A DNA stretch of 64,000 bases from Pseudoclavibacter sp. RFBB5 (GCF_002931555.1 NZ_PSTZ01000002.1:51099-115098); one strand, 5' to 3'; shown: positions 26,830 through 36,544, numbered from the stretch's first letter. Numbers and translations are program-made. Notes: a model not told the origin generated them from the letters alone.

Positions 26830-29397
26830 TCAGTGCACGGGGTGCTTGCGCTCCAGCGCGGCCCCTTCGACGTCGACGTTCGGCATGATCTTGTCGAGCC
26901 ACTTCGGCAGCCACCACGCTGACCTGCCGAGGAGGTGCATGAGCGACGGCATGATGAGCATGCGCACGATGAACGCGTCGAGCAGCACACCGAACGCGAG
27001 CCCGAACCCGATCGAACGGATCATGGTCGACTCGGCGAACACGAACCCGCCGAACACCGACACCATGATGAGCGCCGCCGCGATGACGACAGCCCGGCCT
27101 GCGCGGAAGCCCTGCACGACCGCGACCCTCGCCTCCGCCCCGTGCACGTACGCTTCGCGCATCCCGGACGCGAGGAACAGCTGGTAGTCCATGGCGAGCC
27201 CGAAGAGGATGCCCACGAGGATGACCGGCAGGAAGCTCAGGATGGGGCCCGTCGCGTGCAGCCCGATGAGGTCAGCGAACCAACCCCACTGGAAGACGGC
27301 AACCACGGCACCGTACGTCGCGAACAGCGACAGGATGAACCCGCCCGTCGCGATGAGCGGCACGAGGATCGACCGGAACACGAGGATCATGATGAGCAGC
27401 GACAACCCGACCACGAGGGCGATGTAGAGCGGCAGCACCGAGTTGAGACCCTCGGAGATATCGATATTGATCGCCGCCTGACCCGCGACGCCGAGCGTGA
27501 TGCCGTCCTCGATCTCCGGCAGCGCACGCAGCTCACCGACCAGCTGCTCCGTGGAGACGCTGTTCGGCCCCTCCGCCGGAATCACCTGGAACGCCGTGAG
27601 GCTCTTGTTGTCAGAAACCCCGATCGGGGCGACCGCCGTCACGTCCTCGAGCGACGCGAGCTTCTCCGCGACCAGCACCTGCTTGTCGAGCACTCCAGCA
27701 TCATCGAGCCCCTCGGGCAACGTCGCCGTCACGAGCAGCGGACCAGTCGTGCCCGCCCCGAACTGCTCCTCCGTGATCGTGAACGCCTGATACGACGCTG
27801 ACTCCTCAGGTTCCGACGACCCATCCGGCAGCCCGACCCTCATGGAGAGCGCAGGGATAGCGATCGTCAGCAGCACGGCAACGCCCGCGAACACGGTGAC
27901 GATGGCCCGCCACGTCGGCATCGCCTTCAGCGGTGCAGCGTGCGCGGCACGCACCTGACCCGTCACGACCCCGACACCGCCAGTTGCGGTGCCGCCGGCC
28001 TCGCCAACCCCGCCGCCCGTGCCGTGCAGCTTGCGGATGTGCGCCCGCCGCCGCTTGTTCAGCACCCGCATCCCGAGCTTGCCGAGCAGCGCAGGCGTGA
28101 GGGTCACCGCGATGAGCACCGCGATGAGCACGCACACCGCGCCGGCCGTGCCCATGAGGCCGAGGAACGGGATGCCCGTCACGTTGAGAGCAAGCAGGGC
28201 GACGATGACCGTCGCACCCGCGAACACCACCGCGTTGCCGGCGGTGCCGTTCGCGAGGCCGATCGACTCGCGCACCTCCATGCCCTGCATGAGCTGCTTG
28301 CGGTGCCGGTTCACGATGAACAGCGAGTAGTCGATGCCCACCGCGAGCCCCAGCATGATGCCGAGAACCGGGGTGACCGACGCCATCTGCACGACCCCGG
28401 AGAACGCGAGCACGCTGACGACGCCGATCGCGACGCCCACGAGCGCCGTGAGGATGGGGAGGGATGCGGCAAGCGCCGACCCCAGCAGCACCAGCAGCAC
28501 GATGGCCGCGAAGACGAGGCCAACCGCCTCGCCGATGCCGAAGATCTGCGGCACGCTCTGGGCGATGTCCGTGGAGAACGCCACGTTGACACCGTCGACG
28601 GGGTGCGCCTCGAAGTACTCGATGACGCCCTGCTTCGCTTCCTCGCTCAGCTCCAGGCGAGGCTCCGTGAACGACACGTTCACGATCGCCGTCGAGCCGT
28701 CCTCCGAGACGAGGCTGATGCCGTCCGACAGCTCCACGAGCGTCGCGCCGTTCTCCAGCTGCTGCAGCTGCGTGTCGATCTCAGCCTGCGATGCATCCAA
28801 CGTCGCCTGCTGCTCGGCGAGCGCCTGCACCTGTGCGTCCAGCTGCGCCTGCTGCCCCGCGAGGGCCTCGACCTGCGGCGCCGGGTTGCCCGCCGCCTCG
28901 AGCTGCTGCTTCGCGGCATCCAGCTGCGCCTGCGCGGCATCCAGCTGGGCTTTTCCTGCATCGAGCTGCGCCTGGCCCGCGTCAAGCTGCGTCTGACCCT
29001 CGGCGATCTGCGTACGACCGCTCTCGACCTGCGCCGCCTGCCCCTCGAGCTCGGCGGTCGCCGAGAACGGGTCGATGACGTCGGCCACGTCGGCGAGGTC
29101 GCCGCGATCCGCGATGACCGCGCTGATCTCCGCGCGCTGCGCGTCCGTGAGCGCCGACCCGTCCGCCGTCGAATAGACGACGGTGCCGGATGCGCCCGCG
29201 AAGTCGGGCAGCTGCTCCTCGAGGTCCGAGATGACCTCCCCGGATGCCGTGCCTGGCACGTCGAAGCTCGACGTGAGGCCCTTGAACCCGATCAGGAACC
29301 CACCGACGGCGAGCCCGAGGATGACCAGCCAGGCCCCCACGACGACCCACACTCGGCGGGTCGCGAAGTTCCCCAGGCGGTACAGCAGTTCGGCCAT
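26830..29397 (-). CDS. MMPL/RND-family exporter
   Basis: The 855-residue protein has two repeats of an MMPL unit: helix 1 (VWVVVGAWLVILGLAVGGFLIG), a large extracellular loop, then clusters of five helices ending each half, with the hallmark GIDYSLFIVNRHR near residue 370 and its counterpart AMDYQLFLASGMREA near 740. The first loop holds a 7-residue repeat (QLDAGQA, QLDAGKA, QLDAAQA and others, about 135-180) likely to form a coiled coil. The ATG at 29397 has GAGAGG 6 bases upstream. Such proteins export lipids, siderophores or drugs. The TetR gene diverges from it. Confidence 0.92.
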   Translation of the reverse strand: MAELLYRLGNFATRRVWVVVGAWLVILGLAVGGFLIGFKGLTSSFDVPGTASGEVISDLEEQLPDFAGASGTVVYSTADGSALTDAQRAEISAVIADRGDLADVADVIDPFSATAELEGQAAQVESGRTQIAEGQTQLDAGQAQLDAGKAQLDAAQAQLDAAKQQLEAAGNPAPQVEALAGQQAQLDAQVQALAEQQATLDASQAEIDTQLQQLENGATLVELSDGISLVSEDGSTAIVNVSFTEPRLELSEEAKQGVIEYFEAHPVDGVNVAFSTDIAQSVPQIFGIGEAVGLVFAAIVLLVLLGSALAASLPILTALVGVAIGVVSVLAFSGVVQMASVTPVLGIMLGLAVGIDYSLFIVNRHRKQLMQGMEVRESIGLANGTAGNAVVFAGATVIVALLALNVTGIPFLGLMGTAGAVCVLIAVLIAVTLTPALLGKLGMRVLNKRRRAHIRKLHGTGGGVGEAGGTATGGVGVVTGQVRAAHAAPLKAMPTWRAIVTVFAGVAVLLTIAIPALSMRVGLPDGSSEPEESASYQAFTITEEQFGAGTTGPLLVTATLPEGLDDAGVLDKQVLVAEKLASLEDVTAVAPIGVSDNKSLTAFQVIPAEGPNSVSTEQLVGELRALPEIEDGITLGVAGQAAINIDISEGLNSVLPLYIALVVGLSLLIMILVFRSILVPLIATGGFILSLFATYGAVVAVFQWGWFADLIGLHATGPILSFLPVILVGILFGLAMDYQLFLASGMREAYVHGAEARVAVVQGFRAGRAVVIAAALIMVSVFGGFVFAESTMIRSIGFGLAFGVLLDAFIVRMLIMPSLMHLLGRSAWWLPKWLDKIMPNVDVEGAALERKHPVH

Positions 29398-29521
29398 CAG
29401 CATCCTCTCGGCGCACAAGATCGTGCGCGCTCGTTCGTGGTGGCGCTCGAGCCCAAACCGTCCGCTTGAGGGAGCGCCGCCCTAGATCATACGCAACGTC
29501 TCGTCTACGCAGTTTGTGAAT

Positions 29522-30175
29522 ATGATGGCGGGCATGCCAGAGCAAGCCGCAGATGCTTCAGAGCAAGCCCCAGGCGTCGACGAGCGCGCCGCTTCCGGCC
29601 ACCGACAGGGCCCGGTGCGCAGCGAAGCCGCCAGGGTCGCGGTGCTTGAGGCCACCTCGAAGCTGTTCGCCGAGCGCGGCTACGAGCGCCTCACCATGGA
29701 GGGTGTCGCCGCAGAGGCGGGCGTCTCGAAGCAGACCATCTACCGCTGGTGGCCCTCGAAGGGCGCGCTTGTCTCCGACTGCCTCCTGCAGGGGCAGCTC
29801 TTCCCGAACCGCTTCACCGTGCCGAACTCGGGTGAGCTGCGCCACGACCTCACGGCCTGGCTCAGCGCCGTTCTCGCGCTCCTCGGTCAGCCGCAGGGCG
29901 AGCTGCTCGTCCGCTCGCTGATCGCCGCATCCGTCGAGAACGCCGACATCGGCCGGCGCTTGCACGAAAGCCTCGGCGCGAGCCACTCCCTCACCGAACG
30001 GTTCGAGATCGCCATCGCCGATGGCGAGCTGGCAGCGGATGCACGGCTCGAGGAGATCGGTGAGGCCATCATCGGCGCGCTCCTCCTCCGCGCGCTGAGC
30101 CGCACCGAGTCGAGCGACGAAAGTCTCCAGCGCCTCCTCGACGCGGTGCTCGGACCGGCTCAGCCAAGCGGCTGA
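29522..30175 (+). CDS. TetR-family regulator, probably of the MMPL exporter
   Basis: The 217-residue protein has a TetR helix-turn-helix at about residues 37-83 (ATSKLFAERGYERLTMEGVA, AGVSKQTIYRWWPSKGAL) and a helical ligand domain with the TetR_C pattern (LIAASVENADIGRRLHES). Several in-frame starts lie close together (29516 GTG; 29522, 29525 and 29534 ATG) and no ribosome site decides between them. It is divergent from the MMPL gene with a gap of about 120 bases that should hold the shared operator. Confidence 0.88.
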   Translation: MMAGMPEQAADASEQAPGVDERAASGHRQGPVRSEAARVAVLEATSKLFAERGYERLTMEGVAAEAGVSKQTIYRWWPSKGALVSDCLLQGQLFPNRFTVPNSGELRHDLTAWLSAVLALLGQPQGELLVRSLIAASVENADIGRRLHESLGASHSLTERFEIAIADGELAADARLEEIGEAIIGALLLRALSRTESSDESLQRLLDAVLGPAQPSG

Positions 30176-30380
30176 CGGCACAACGACTGACGCCGAAGGA
30201 CAAACAGCCAAGGGCAAACGGATGCGGCTGACGGCGTATCAGGCCACACCGACAGGCAAGGGAGTGAGGTGCAAGCCTCAGGCTTTAGACCTCGGGCATC
30301 GGGCGCCAGGCGCCAAACGTCAGGTGCCAAACCGGGTCAAGCCAGGTGGCAGGCCTCAGATGCCAGGCCACGTGCCCGGC

Positions 30381-30480
30381 CCGGTCAGGCCAAGTCAGGC
30401 CCGGCCAAGTCAGGTCAGGTCAGGTCAGGCCCGGTCAGGTCAGGTCAGGTCAGGTCAAGTAAGGTCAGGCCCGGTCAGGC
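30381..30480. repeat. Degenerate pentanucleotide array (GGTCA)n
   Basis: Runs of GGTCA, with GGCCC and AAGTC variants, fill about 100 bases and end inside the last codons of the minus-strand hydrolase at 30475. On the minus strand the unit reads TGACC, which puts a TGA in all three frames every 15 bases. The upstream part of the gap (30176-30380) holds only weaker versions (GCCAGGC, GGTGCCA) and no gene. Confidence 0.88.
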
Positions 30481-31578
30481 ATGATCCTGGCTCTGTCGAC
30501 CCTCCGACTGGCTTCCACCATTGGGGTCGGCTTCAGCGGAATCGGCTTCGGCAGCGCCGAACGCCTCGAGCTGGGCTTGGAAGTGCTCCGTCTTCGCCTC
30601 GGCGATGTCCTGCGGGCGGTTGTCGGCGCTTGCGAAGAACTCGTTCCACCGCGAGCGCAGCACCTGCAGCACCAGTCGGGGTGTGACGTGCACCCTGCGG
30701 TTGCGCGCTTCCTCGTCGGCGACCTGCACGAGCTTGCCCGCCGCGGCGTCGGCGGCGAGATCCTGCCCGGCACCCTCCGCGCTTCGCGTGTCGAAGGGTT
30801 CCCGCGCGTGGTCCACGCAGAGCTCGGCGACACCCTTCGCGTGGTCGTACATGACGGAGTGCGCGGCGCCCTCGATCTCCCACGTGGATGCTCGAGGCAG
30901 CAGCCCGGCCATCTCGCGCAGCCAGGAGCGCGGCACGAGCGAGTCGTGCTCGCCCCTGATGATGAGCGTGTGCGCCTGGATGTGGGGCAGCACGTCCTCG
31001 ATCCGGTAGCGCATCATGCGCGGCAGCACGGCGGAGAACCAGCGGAACCCGCACAGCAGGTAGGCGCCGACAGCCAGCATCGCGACCCTGAACGGCTCGT
31101 GCGCCGACGACTCGAGGAACCGGAACGCCAGCTTCAGCAGCGACCGCTCGCGGGGGTTCGTGACGGGGCCGATGAGCACCAGCGTGCTCAGCTCGGGGCG
31201 CTGCGAGGCGAGCTCGGCCACCACCTGGGTGCCCATCGAATGGCCGACGAGGACGGGGTCGACGAGCCCCAGCTCGTCGATGACGGTGCCGACCACAGCT
31301 GCGTAACGCTGGATGCTCATGGGCCGCTTCGGGTACGGCACGCCCGCGAAACCGGGCAGGTCGAGGGCGTGCACCGGCCCGAACTCCCCGAGCCCGGGTG
31401 CGAGGTTCTCGTAGTAGTTCGAGGCGACGCCGATGCCCGCGACGAGCACAAACGCCCGGTCGCCGTCGGCTCCGATCGTCGACACCCGCGCCCGAACCTC
31501 CCCGTGGCGGATGTACCTGACCTGGACGTGCTGGCCAGCGAGGTCAGAGGCGGAGGCCGGTCGGGAAGCGGGAGACAC
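30475..31578 (-). CDS. Alpha/beta-hydrolase
   Basis: The 367-residue protein has an alpha/beta-hydrolase fold: VLVAGIGVASNYYENLAP as oxyanion region, nucleophile elbow GHSMG (Ser near residue 118), acid in IIRGEHDSLVP, and the catalytic His in EGAAHSVMYDHA. The extra C-terminal 100 residues are polar. Substrate is unknown. The GTG start follows TACAGT by 7 bases, fitting a leaderless promoter, so it may be transcribed separately from the phosphatase/ABC operon upstream. Its stop codon is the first complete unit of the GGTCA array. Confidence 0.85.
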   Translation of the reverse strand: MSPASRPASASDLAGQHVQVRYIRHGEVRARVSTIGADGDRAFVLVAGIGVASNYYENLAPGLGEFGPVHALDLPGFAGVPYPKRPMSIQRYAAVVGTVIDELGLVDPVLVGHSMGTQVVAELASQRPELSTLVLIGPVTNPRERSLLKLAFRFLESSAHEPFRVAMLAVGAYLLCGFRWFSAVLPRMMRYRIEDVLPHIQAHTLIIRGEHDSLVPRSWLREMAGLLPRASTWEIEGAAHSVMYDHAKGVAELCVDHAREPFDTRSAEGAGQDLAADAAAGKLVQVADEEARNRRVHVTPRLVLQVLRSRWNEFFASADNRPQDIAEAKTEHFQAQLEAFGAAEADSAEADPNGGSQSEGRQSQDHA

Positions 31579-31605
31579 GGCATCAACTGTAGCCAGGGGC
31601 GCCCG

Positions 31606-32145
31606 TCACTCCCCCAGGAAGCGCGCCGTCGGCCGACGCCCAGCGCCGGGCTCGAGCAGCACGACCTGCCCGTTCAGGATGCGAGGGCACACGCCACCCG
31701 TGATCGCTTCGATCCCCGCCCTCAGGAAGACGCCGTGGCTCACGACCACCGCAGTCCCGGGCGCCTCGAGGAGGGCGCCGAGGGCGCTGCCAGCTCGCCT
31801 CCCCAGCTCAACTGCCGACTCCGAGCCCGGGTAGTCGCCAGACGGCCATCGCTCTGCGGCCTCGGCCACCCGCATCCCCTCAGCCTCCCCGAAGTCGCGC
31901 TCGAGCAGGCCGGGTTCCACGACAGGATCGGGGGCGCCGAGGTGCGAGCCCACGATCGCCGCGGTCTGCGCCGCACGGGCAAGGGGCGAGGTGACCACCC
32001 GGCCCCACTGCGCGCGGGCGAGGAGCCGGCCCGCGGCTTCCGCCTGCGCCGCCCCGTGCGCATCGAGGGCGATGTCGCTGCGGCCCTGCAGCCGGCGTTC
32101 CAGGTTCCAGGCGGTGCGACCGTGCCGCACCAGCGCGAGCGTCAT
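31606..32145 (-). CDS. Histidine phosphatase (phosphoglycerate-mutase-like)
   Basis: The 179-residue protein has the catalytic LVRHGRTAWN at residues 5-14, the second-phase GLLERDFGEAEG, and the VVSHGVFLRA histidine near residue 137. This is the short, two-histidine branch that hydrolyses phosphoesters. Its ATG overlaps the stop of the ABC ATPase gene in ATGA, so it belongs to that operon and probably acts on the imported phosphorylated substrate or a product. Confidence 0.9.
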   Translation of the reverse strand: MTLALVRHGRTAWNLERRLQGRSDIALDAHGAAQAEAAGRLLARAQWGRVVTSPLARAAQTAAIVGSHLGAPDPVVEPGLLERDFGEAEGMRVAEAAERWPSGDYPGSESAVELGRRAGSALGALLEAPGTAVVVSHGVFLRAGIEAITGGVCPRILNGQVVLLEPGAGRRPTARFLGE

Positions 32146-33701
32146 GCCCCCGACCCCGAGGAGCCGGCAACGCCGACTGCGAGTTCCGGCGCGCCAGCCG
32201 GGGCCGGACCGGCAGTCGGCCCGGTCACTTCCGAGCGAGTCGCCGACGGGGAGGATGCATCGACACCACCCGCTGATGCGCGAACTCCGGAGCTGGAGTC
32301 AGGAGCCGCGGATGCTCGGACTCCGGAGCTGGAGTCAGCAGCTGCGGATGTGCGGACTCCGGACCCCGAGTCGGCAGCCGCGGGACCCGCAACCGCAGCC
32401 GTGACATCTGCGCTAACACCAGCACTAGCGCCAGCCCCGAGATCAGCGCCAACACCAGCACCGTAGATCCGTGCTCTCGCGACGCGGACCGTGACCCGGT
32501 CGCCGACCTTCGGCCGAACGCCGCGGGTCCGCGCGCGCAACCGCAGGCCAGCCCAGTCGAGGACGAGGTCGCTGCCCTCCGGTGTGAAGAGCGCCGACCT
32601 GACCGTCGCGTCACCCGCGAGGTCTGCCTCGCCTGTATCGCTTGCCTCGCCTGACTGACAGGAGACGCCCTCACGCAGGACATCGCCTACCCCGACTGCG
32701 TGGGCCGACTGGCCTGGAACATCCGTCGGGCCCGCGACCGTCGCACCGACCGCAGCACCGACCGCAGCCCTGCCCACAACCGAGCCCGCAACCGTGCCCA
32801 CGATCTCCACCTCGACGTCGCTCGGGAGGATGGCCGCCTGAACCGGACCGCGGCTTTCCTGCTGGTGCCCCTCGAGCCCGCCCCGGTCCACGCGCAGCGG
32901 GTGCGCATCCGCCGCGAAACCCGCCCCGTCGACTGCGCCGTCGACCGCCCCGCCAACTGTGCCGTCCACGATGGTCGCGTCGGACAGGAACTTCGCGATG
33001 AACGGCGACGCGGGACGCGTCACGAGCTCCTCCGGGGTGCCGAGCTGCTGGATGCGCCCGCCGTCGAGCACCGCCACGCGATCGGCGAGGGCCAGCGCTT
33101 CGGAGCGGTCGTGGGTGACGTGCACCACCGTCAGGCCGAGCTCGCGCGTGAGCGTGTGCAGCTCGAGCCTGAGGCTGTCGCGCAGCGGCTCGTCGAGCGC
33201 GGAGAGGGCCTCGTCGAGCAGTAGCACCCGCGGCCTCCCGACGAGCGCGCGGGCGATCGCGACCCGCTGCCGCTGACCGCCCGAGAGCGTCGCCGGATCG
33301 CGCTTCGCAGAGCCGTCCAGGCCGACCATCTCGAGCGCCTCATCGACGCGGCGACGGCGCTCGGGCTTCGAGACACGGGCGCGGCGCAGCGGGTAGTCGA
33401 CGTTGCGGCCGACGTTCCAATGCGGCCAGACGGCGTGCTGCTGGAACACCATGCCGAGCTCCCTGGCCTCCGGTGGCACCACGGATCCCCCGCCGGCGAC
33501 GACCCGCTCGCCGATGCTCACACGCCCCGACGTGGGGGCCTGGAAACCGGCGATCGTGCGCAGCAGCGTCGTCTTGCCCGACCCGGACGGGCCGACGAGC
33601 GCCAGGAACTCGCCATCGCGGAGCGCGAGGTCGATGTCGTCGAGGCCGACGGTGCCGCTCGGGAAGCGGACGGAGACTGAGTCGAGAGTGACGGATGCCA
33701 C
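32142..33701 (-). CDS. ABC importer ATP-binding protein (FbpC/PhnT/PotA class) with repeat-rich tail
   Basis: The ATPase domain (about 1-235) is canonical: Walker A (GPSGSGKTT), Q-loop (MVFQQHAVWPHWNV), signature (LSGGQRQRV), Walker B (VLLLDEALSALDE) and H-loop (HVTHDRSEAL). The C-terminal TOBE-like region is greatly extended, giving 519 residues against the usual 340-370, and ends with three 12-residue repeats (AADSSSGVRASA type). It works with the two-domain permease and binding protein upstream. Confidence 0.9.
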   Translation of the reverse strand: MASVTLDSVSVRFPSGTVGLDDIDLALRDGEFLALVGPSGSGKTTLLRTIAGFQAPTSGRVSIGERVVAGGGSVVPPEARELGMVFQQHAVWPHWNVGRNVDYPLRRARVSKPERRRRVDEALEMVGLDGSAKRDPATLSGGQRQRVAIARALVGRPRVLLLDEALSALDEPLRDSLRLELHTLTRELGLTVVHVTHDRSEALALADRVAVLDGGRIQQLGTPEELVTRPASPFIAKFLSDATIVDGTVGGAVDGAVDGAGFAADAHPLRVDRGGLEGHQQESRGPVQAAILPSDVEVEIVGTVAGSVVGRAAVGAAVGATVAGPTDVPGQSAHAVGVGDVLREGVSCQSGEASDTGEADLAGDATVRSALFTPEGSDLVLDWAGLRLRARTRGVRPKVGDRVTVRVARARIYGAGVGADLGAGASAGVSADVTAAVAGPAAADSGSGVRTSAAADSSSGVRASAAPDSSSGVRASAGGVDASSPSATRSEVTGPTAGPAPAGAPELAVGVAGSSGSGA

Positions 33702-33756
33702 GGTGTTTCCTTCCAGGATGGTGATGCAGAGAGAAGGTCGAGGTGAGCGCCGACCG

Positions 33757-35448
33757 CTACTTCGGCGCCCTCGTCGCGACGCCGATGACGGTGACGCCGA
33801 GGAGCGCCACGATGAGCGACAGCGCTGCGGCGGTGTTGAACGCCCCGGCCTGCTGGAGGTTGAAGATCGCGACGCCGAGCGTCTGCGATCCGGGAGAGAG
33901 GAGCAGCACGGACAGCGTCAGCTCGCGCACCGCGGTGACGGCGACGAGGACCGCACCGGAGATCGCAGCGGGCGCCGCCATGCGGCTGGAGATGTCGACG
34001 AGCGCGCGCATCCGCCCCGCTCCCCCGATCCTCGCGGCCTCCTCGGCACTCGCCGGGGTGCTCGCAAGCGGCGCCGCCACGGCCTGCACGACGAGCGCCG
34101 TGAACGAGGTGACGTAGGCGCAGAGAATCAGCCATGGCGTGTTGAAGAGCCCGATGTGGGGTGCCAGCACGAGCCACGCGACGGCGATGACGATGCCGGG
34201 AACCGCCTGCGGCAGCATGGCGAGCGCGCGGAGGGGCCCGCTGCCGCGCATCCGAGTTCGGGTGACGAGCACCGCGATGCCGAGCCCGAGGAACCCGCAG
34301 ATGAGTGCCGCGAGCACCGCGAGCATGACCGAGTTCGTGGCGCCCTGGATCGCGTTCGCGGAGGTGACGGCCTTCACGACGTTGTCGAGCGTGAGGTTCT
34401 CGGGCGCCAGGGCGAGCCCCGGCGCGCGGAGCAGCGACTGCTGCAGCAGCGCGAGCAACGGCAGCACGGTGACGGTGAGCACCAGCACCCAGGTCACGAT
34501 GGACGCGGGAATGCGCGCCCGCCCGAGCGGCAGGAGTTGCGGCGCGGACGACGACGAGTCGAGCTCCCAACGGCTCTTGCCGATGAGGAAGTCGACGACC
34601 AGCGCCGCGAGCGCAAGCAGCAGCAGCACGACCCCGATCGTCGCGACGACCGCAAGCGGCTCATCCACGGTCCCCGACTGCAGGTAGCGGTAGACGAGCG
34701 TCGCGAGGGTCGTGTACTGCTCGGGCAGTCCGATGATCGAGGGGATGCCGAAGTCGGCGAGGTTGCCGACCGCGATGAGCACGAACGACGACAGCAGGGC
34801 GGGCCGAAGAAGGGGAACGGTGATCGTGAACACGCTGCGGGCGGGGCTCGCCCCGGCGATGCGCGCGGCCTGCTCGAGGTCGGACGGCACGCGGCGCAGG
34901 GCGGCCGAGACGATGAGCATCGCGATGGGGTAGCTGTGCACGGTGAGGAGCAGGATGACGCCGTCCGCGCCGTAGATCGACCACAGCGGACCGCCGAACG
35001 CCTGCGACCACCAGAGGTTCACGGGGCTCGTCGGCCCGGCGATGCCGAGCCACGCGATCGCGCCGACAAACGGGGGCACGAGCAGCGGGGTGAGCGCGAG
35101 GAGCCGCAGGCCGCGGCGTCCCGCCAGGTCGGTGCGGTCGAGCAGCACCGCGAGCGCCGTGCCGATCACCACGGCGCCGAGCGCGGATGCGCCCGCCGAC
35201 ACGAGGCTGTTCGTCGCGGCCTCGACGACGTCGCCCTGCCAGAGGACGTGCAGCTGCGAGCCGCCGGCGGCGAGCACGAGGATCGCGCCGATCGGCACGA
35301 GCACAAACGCGGCGACCGCGACCCAGAGGGCAAGCGACAGGCCGTGGACCCCATCCAGCCAGGAACGCGCAGTCTTCCGGACCGCCGCCGAGGCGGCACC
35401 GCTGCGTTCAGCGGCACCGCCCCGGGGTGTTGTGAGGGTTGCGGTCAT
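33757..35448 (-). CDS. Two-domain ABC importer permease (FbpB/PhnUV-like)
   Basis: The 563-residue protein is a fused pair of binding-protein-dependent permease domains, each with about six helices and an EAA-like coupling loop (EQAARIAGASPARSVFTITVP in the first half, EEAARIGGAGRMRALVDIS in the second). Such fused permeases serve ferric iron, 2-aminoethylphosphonate, thiamine or sulfate-type importers. The ATG at 35448 was chosen because it follows the binding-protein gene by 19 bases; the ribosome site is weak. Confidence 0.9.
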   Translation of the reverse strand: MTATLTTPRGGAAERSGAASAAVRKTARSWLDGVHGLSLALWVAVAAFVLVPIGAILVLAAGGSQLHVLWQGDVVEAATNSLVSAGASALGAVVIGTALAVLLDRTDLAGRRGLRLLALTPLLVPPFVGAIAWLGIAGPTSPVNLWWSQAFGGPLWSIYGADGVILLLTVHSYPIAMLIVSAALRRVPSDLEQAARIAGASPARSVFTITVPLLRPALLSSFVLIAVGNLADFGIPSIIGLPEQYTTLATLVYRYLQSGTVDEPLAVVATIGVVLLLLALAALVVDFLIGKSRWELDSSSSAPQLLPLGRARIPASIVTWVLVLTVTVLPLLALLQQSLLRAPGLALAPENLTLDNVVKAVTSANAIQGATNSVMLAVLAALICGFLGLGIAVLVTRTRMRGSGPLRALAMLPQAVPGIVIAVAWLVLAPHIGLFNTPWLILCAYVTSFTALVVQAVAAPLASTPASAEEAARIGGAGRMRALVDISSRMAAPAAISGAVLVAVTAVRELTLSVLLLSPGSQTLGVAIFNLQQAGAFNTAAALSLIVALLGVTVIGVATRAPK

Positions 35449-35467
35449 GAGAGGAGCAGCGCCGTCA

Positions 35468-36511
35468 TCAGAGGAACAGCGTGCGGAACTTCTCGACGGC
35501 CGCATCCTGGCTGGCGCGGATGGTCTCGAGCTCCGGGGAGAGGATCGTGATCTCGTCCATGGAGGGAGCACCCTCTGGAGTTCCGACGTCCTCGCGAACG
35601 GGCAGGTACGACTGGCTGACGGCAAGCTCCTGGCCGTCAGCGCTCACGAGGAAGTCGACGAACGCCTTCGACGCGCCCGCCTCCTGGGTGTCGGCGAAGA
35701 TGCCGACGGGCTGCGACACGTAGGGCACGCCCTCGGTCGGGTAGGACACCGCGATCGGCGAGCCCTGGGCGGCGAGCTCGCGCGCCAGGTAGTCGACGAC
35801 GATGCCCACGGGCTGTGCGCCCGTCGCGATGGCCTGCGAGACGGGGCCGTTGCTGTCCGCGATGACGGGCTTGTTGGCGGCGAGCTTCGTCATCCACTCC
35901 TCACCGAGCGCTGGCTCGTCGAGCCAGACGGCGGCGTTGTAGGCGGCCGCGCCGGATACGTCCGGGTTCGGCATGACCAGCTTGTTCGCGTACTCGGCGT
36001 CGGTGAGCTCAGCCCATGACGTCGGCGGCTCGCTGACGAGGCCCGTGTTGTAGGCGATGACGGTCGGGATGATGCGCGTGCCCGTGTAGTAGCCCTCCGG
36101 GTCGACGATGTCCTGGTTGAGCGACTCGACGTCGGCCGGCGAGTACTGCAGCAGCAGATCGTCGGCCGCGTAGTCCTCGAACGTTCCGGCGTCTGCCGCG
36201 AGGAAGACGTCGGCCTGCACGCCGCCGGAGGCCTGCTCGGTCGCGACTCGCGTCGTGAGGTCGCCCGTGCCCGCCCGGAACACCTCGACGGTGACCTGCG
36301 GGTGCACCTCGTTGAAGGCGGCGACAAGCGCATCCGCCTTCTCCTGCGGCTCTGACGTGTAGAGGGTGATGGTGGCGGCTTCCAGCGTGGACTCCGCCGA
36401 TGGGCTGGCGTCACCGCTGGCGGCGGTGCTGGGGGAGCTTGCGCAGCCCGCGAGGAGGACCCCGGCGAGGCCGAAGGCCGCGAGCGCGGCTGGGGTACGG
36501 AAAGAGTTCAT
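35468..36511 (-). CDS. ABC importer substrate-binding lipoprotein (type II fold)
   Basis: The 347-residue protein has a signal peptide and lipobox (LLAGC, Cys23), then a type II binding fold: ITLYTSEPQEKADALVAAFN, ADVFLAADAGTFEDY, GTRIIPTVIAYN and SPIAVSYPTEGVPYVSQ. This pattern is shared by ferric-iron and 2-aminoethylphosphonate binding proteins. The tandem tyrosines that bind iron in FbpA-type proteins are not evident where expected (GIVVDYLARE), which argues weakly for a non-iron ligand. The flanking phosphohydrolases suggest a phosphorus compound. Confidence 0.88.
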   Translation of the reverse strand: MNSFRTPAALAAFGLAGVLLAGCASSPSTAASGDASPSAESTLEAATITLYTSEPQEKADALVAAFNEVHPQVTVEVFRAGTGDLTTRVATEQASGGVQADVFLAADAGTFEDYAADDLLLQYSPADVESLNQDIVDPEGYYTGTRIIPTVIAYNTGLVSEPPTSWAELTDAEYANKLVMPNPDVSGAAAYNAAVWLDEPALGEEWMTKLAANKPVIADSNGPVSQAIATGAQPVGIVVDYLARELAAQGSPIAVSYPTEGVPYVSQPVGIFADTQEAGASKAFVDFLVSADGQELAVSQSYLPVREDVGTPEGAPSMDEITILSPELETIRASQDAAVEKFRTLFL

Positions 36512-36544
36512 GATGACCTAACTGTTCGAGGAGAGCGGGTCTGT

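Noticed and set aside
30381..30480. Possible CRISPR-like array
   Set aside because: Units are 5 bases and contiguous with no spacers and no cas genes nearby.
35468..36511. Firm annotation as a ferric-iron binding protein
   Set aside because: The fold is shared with phosphonate and other ligands, and the iron tyrosine pair and gene context do not support iron.
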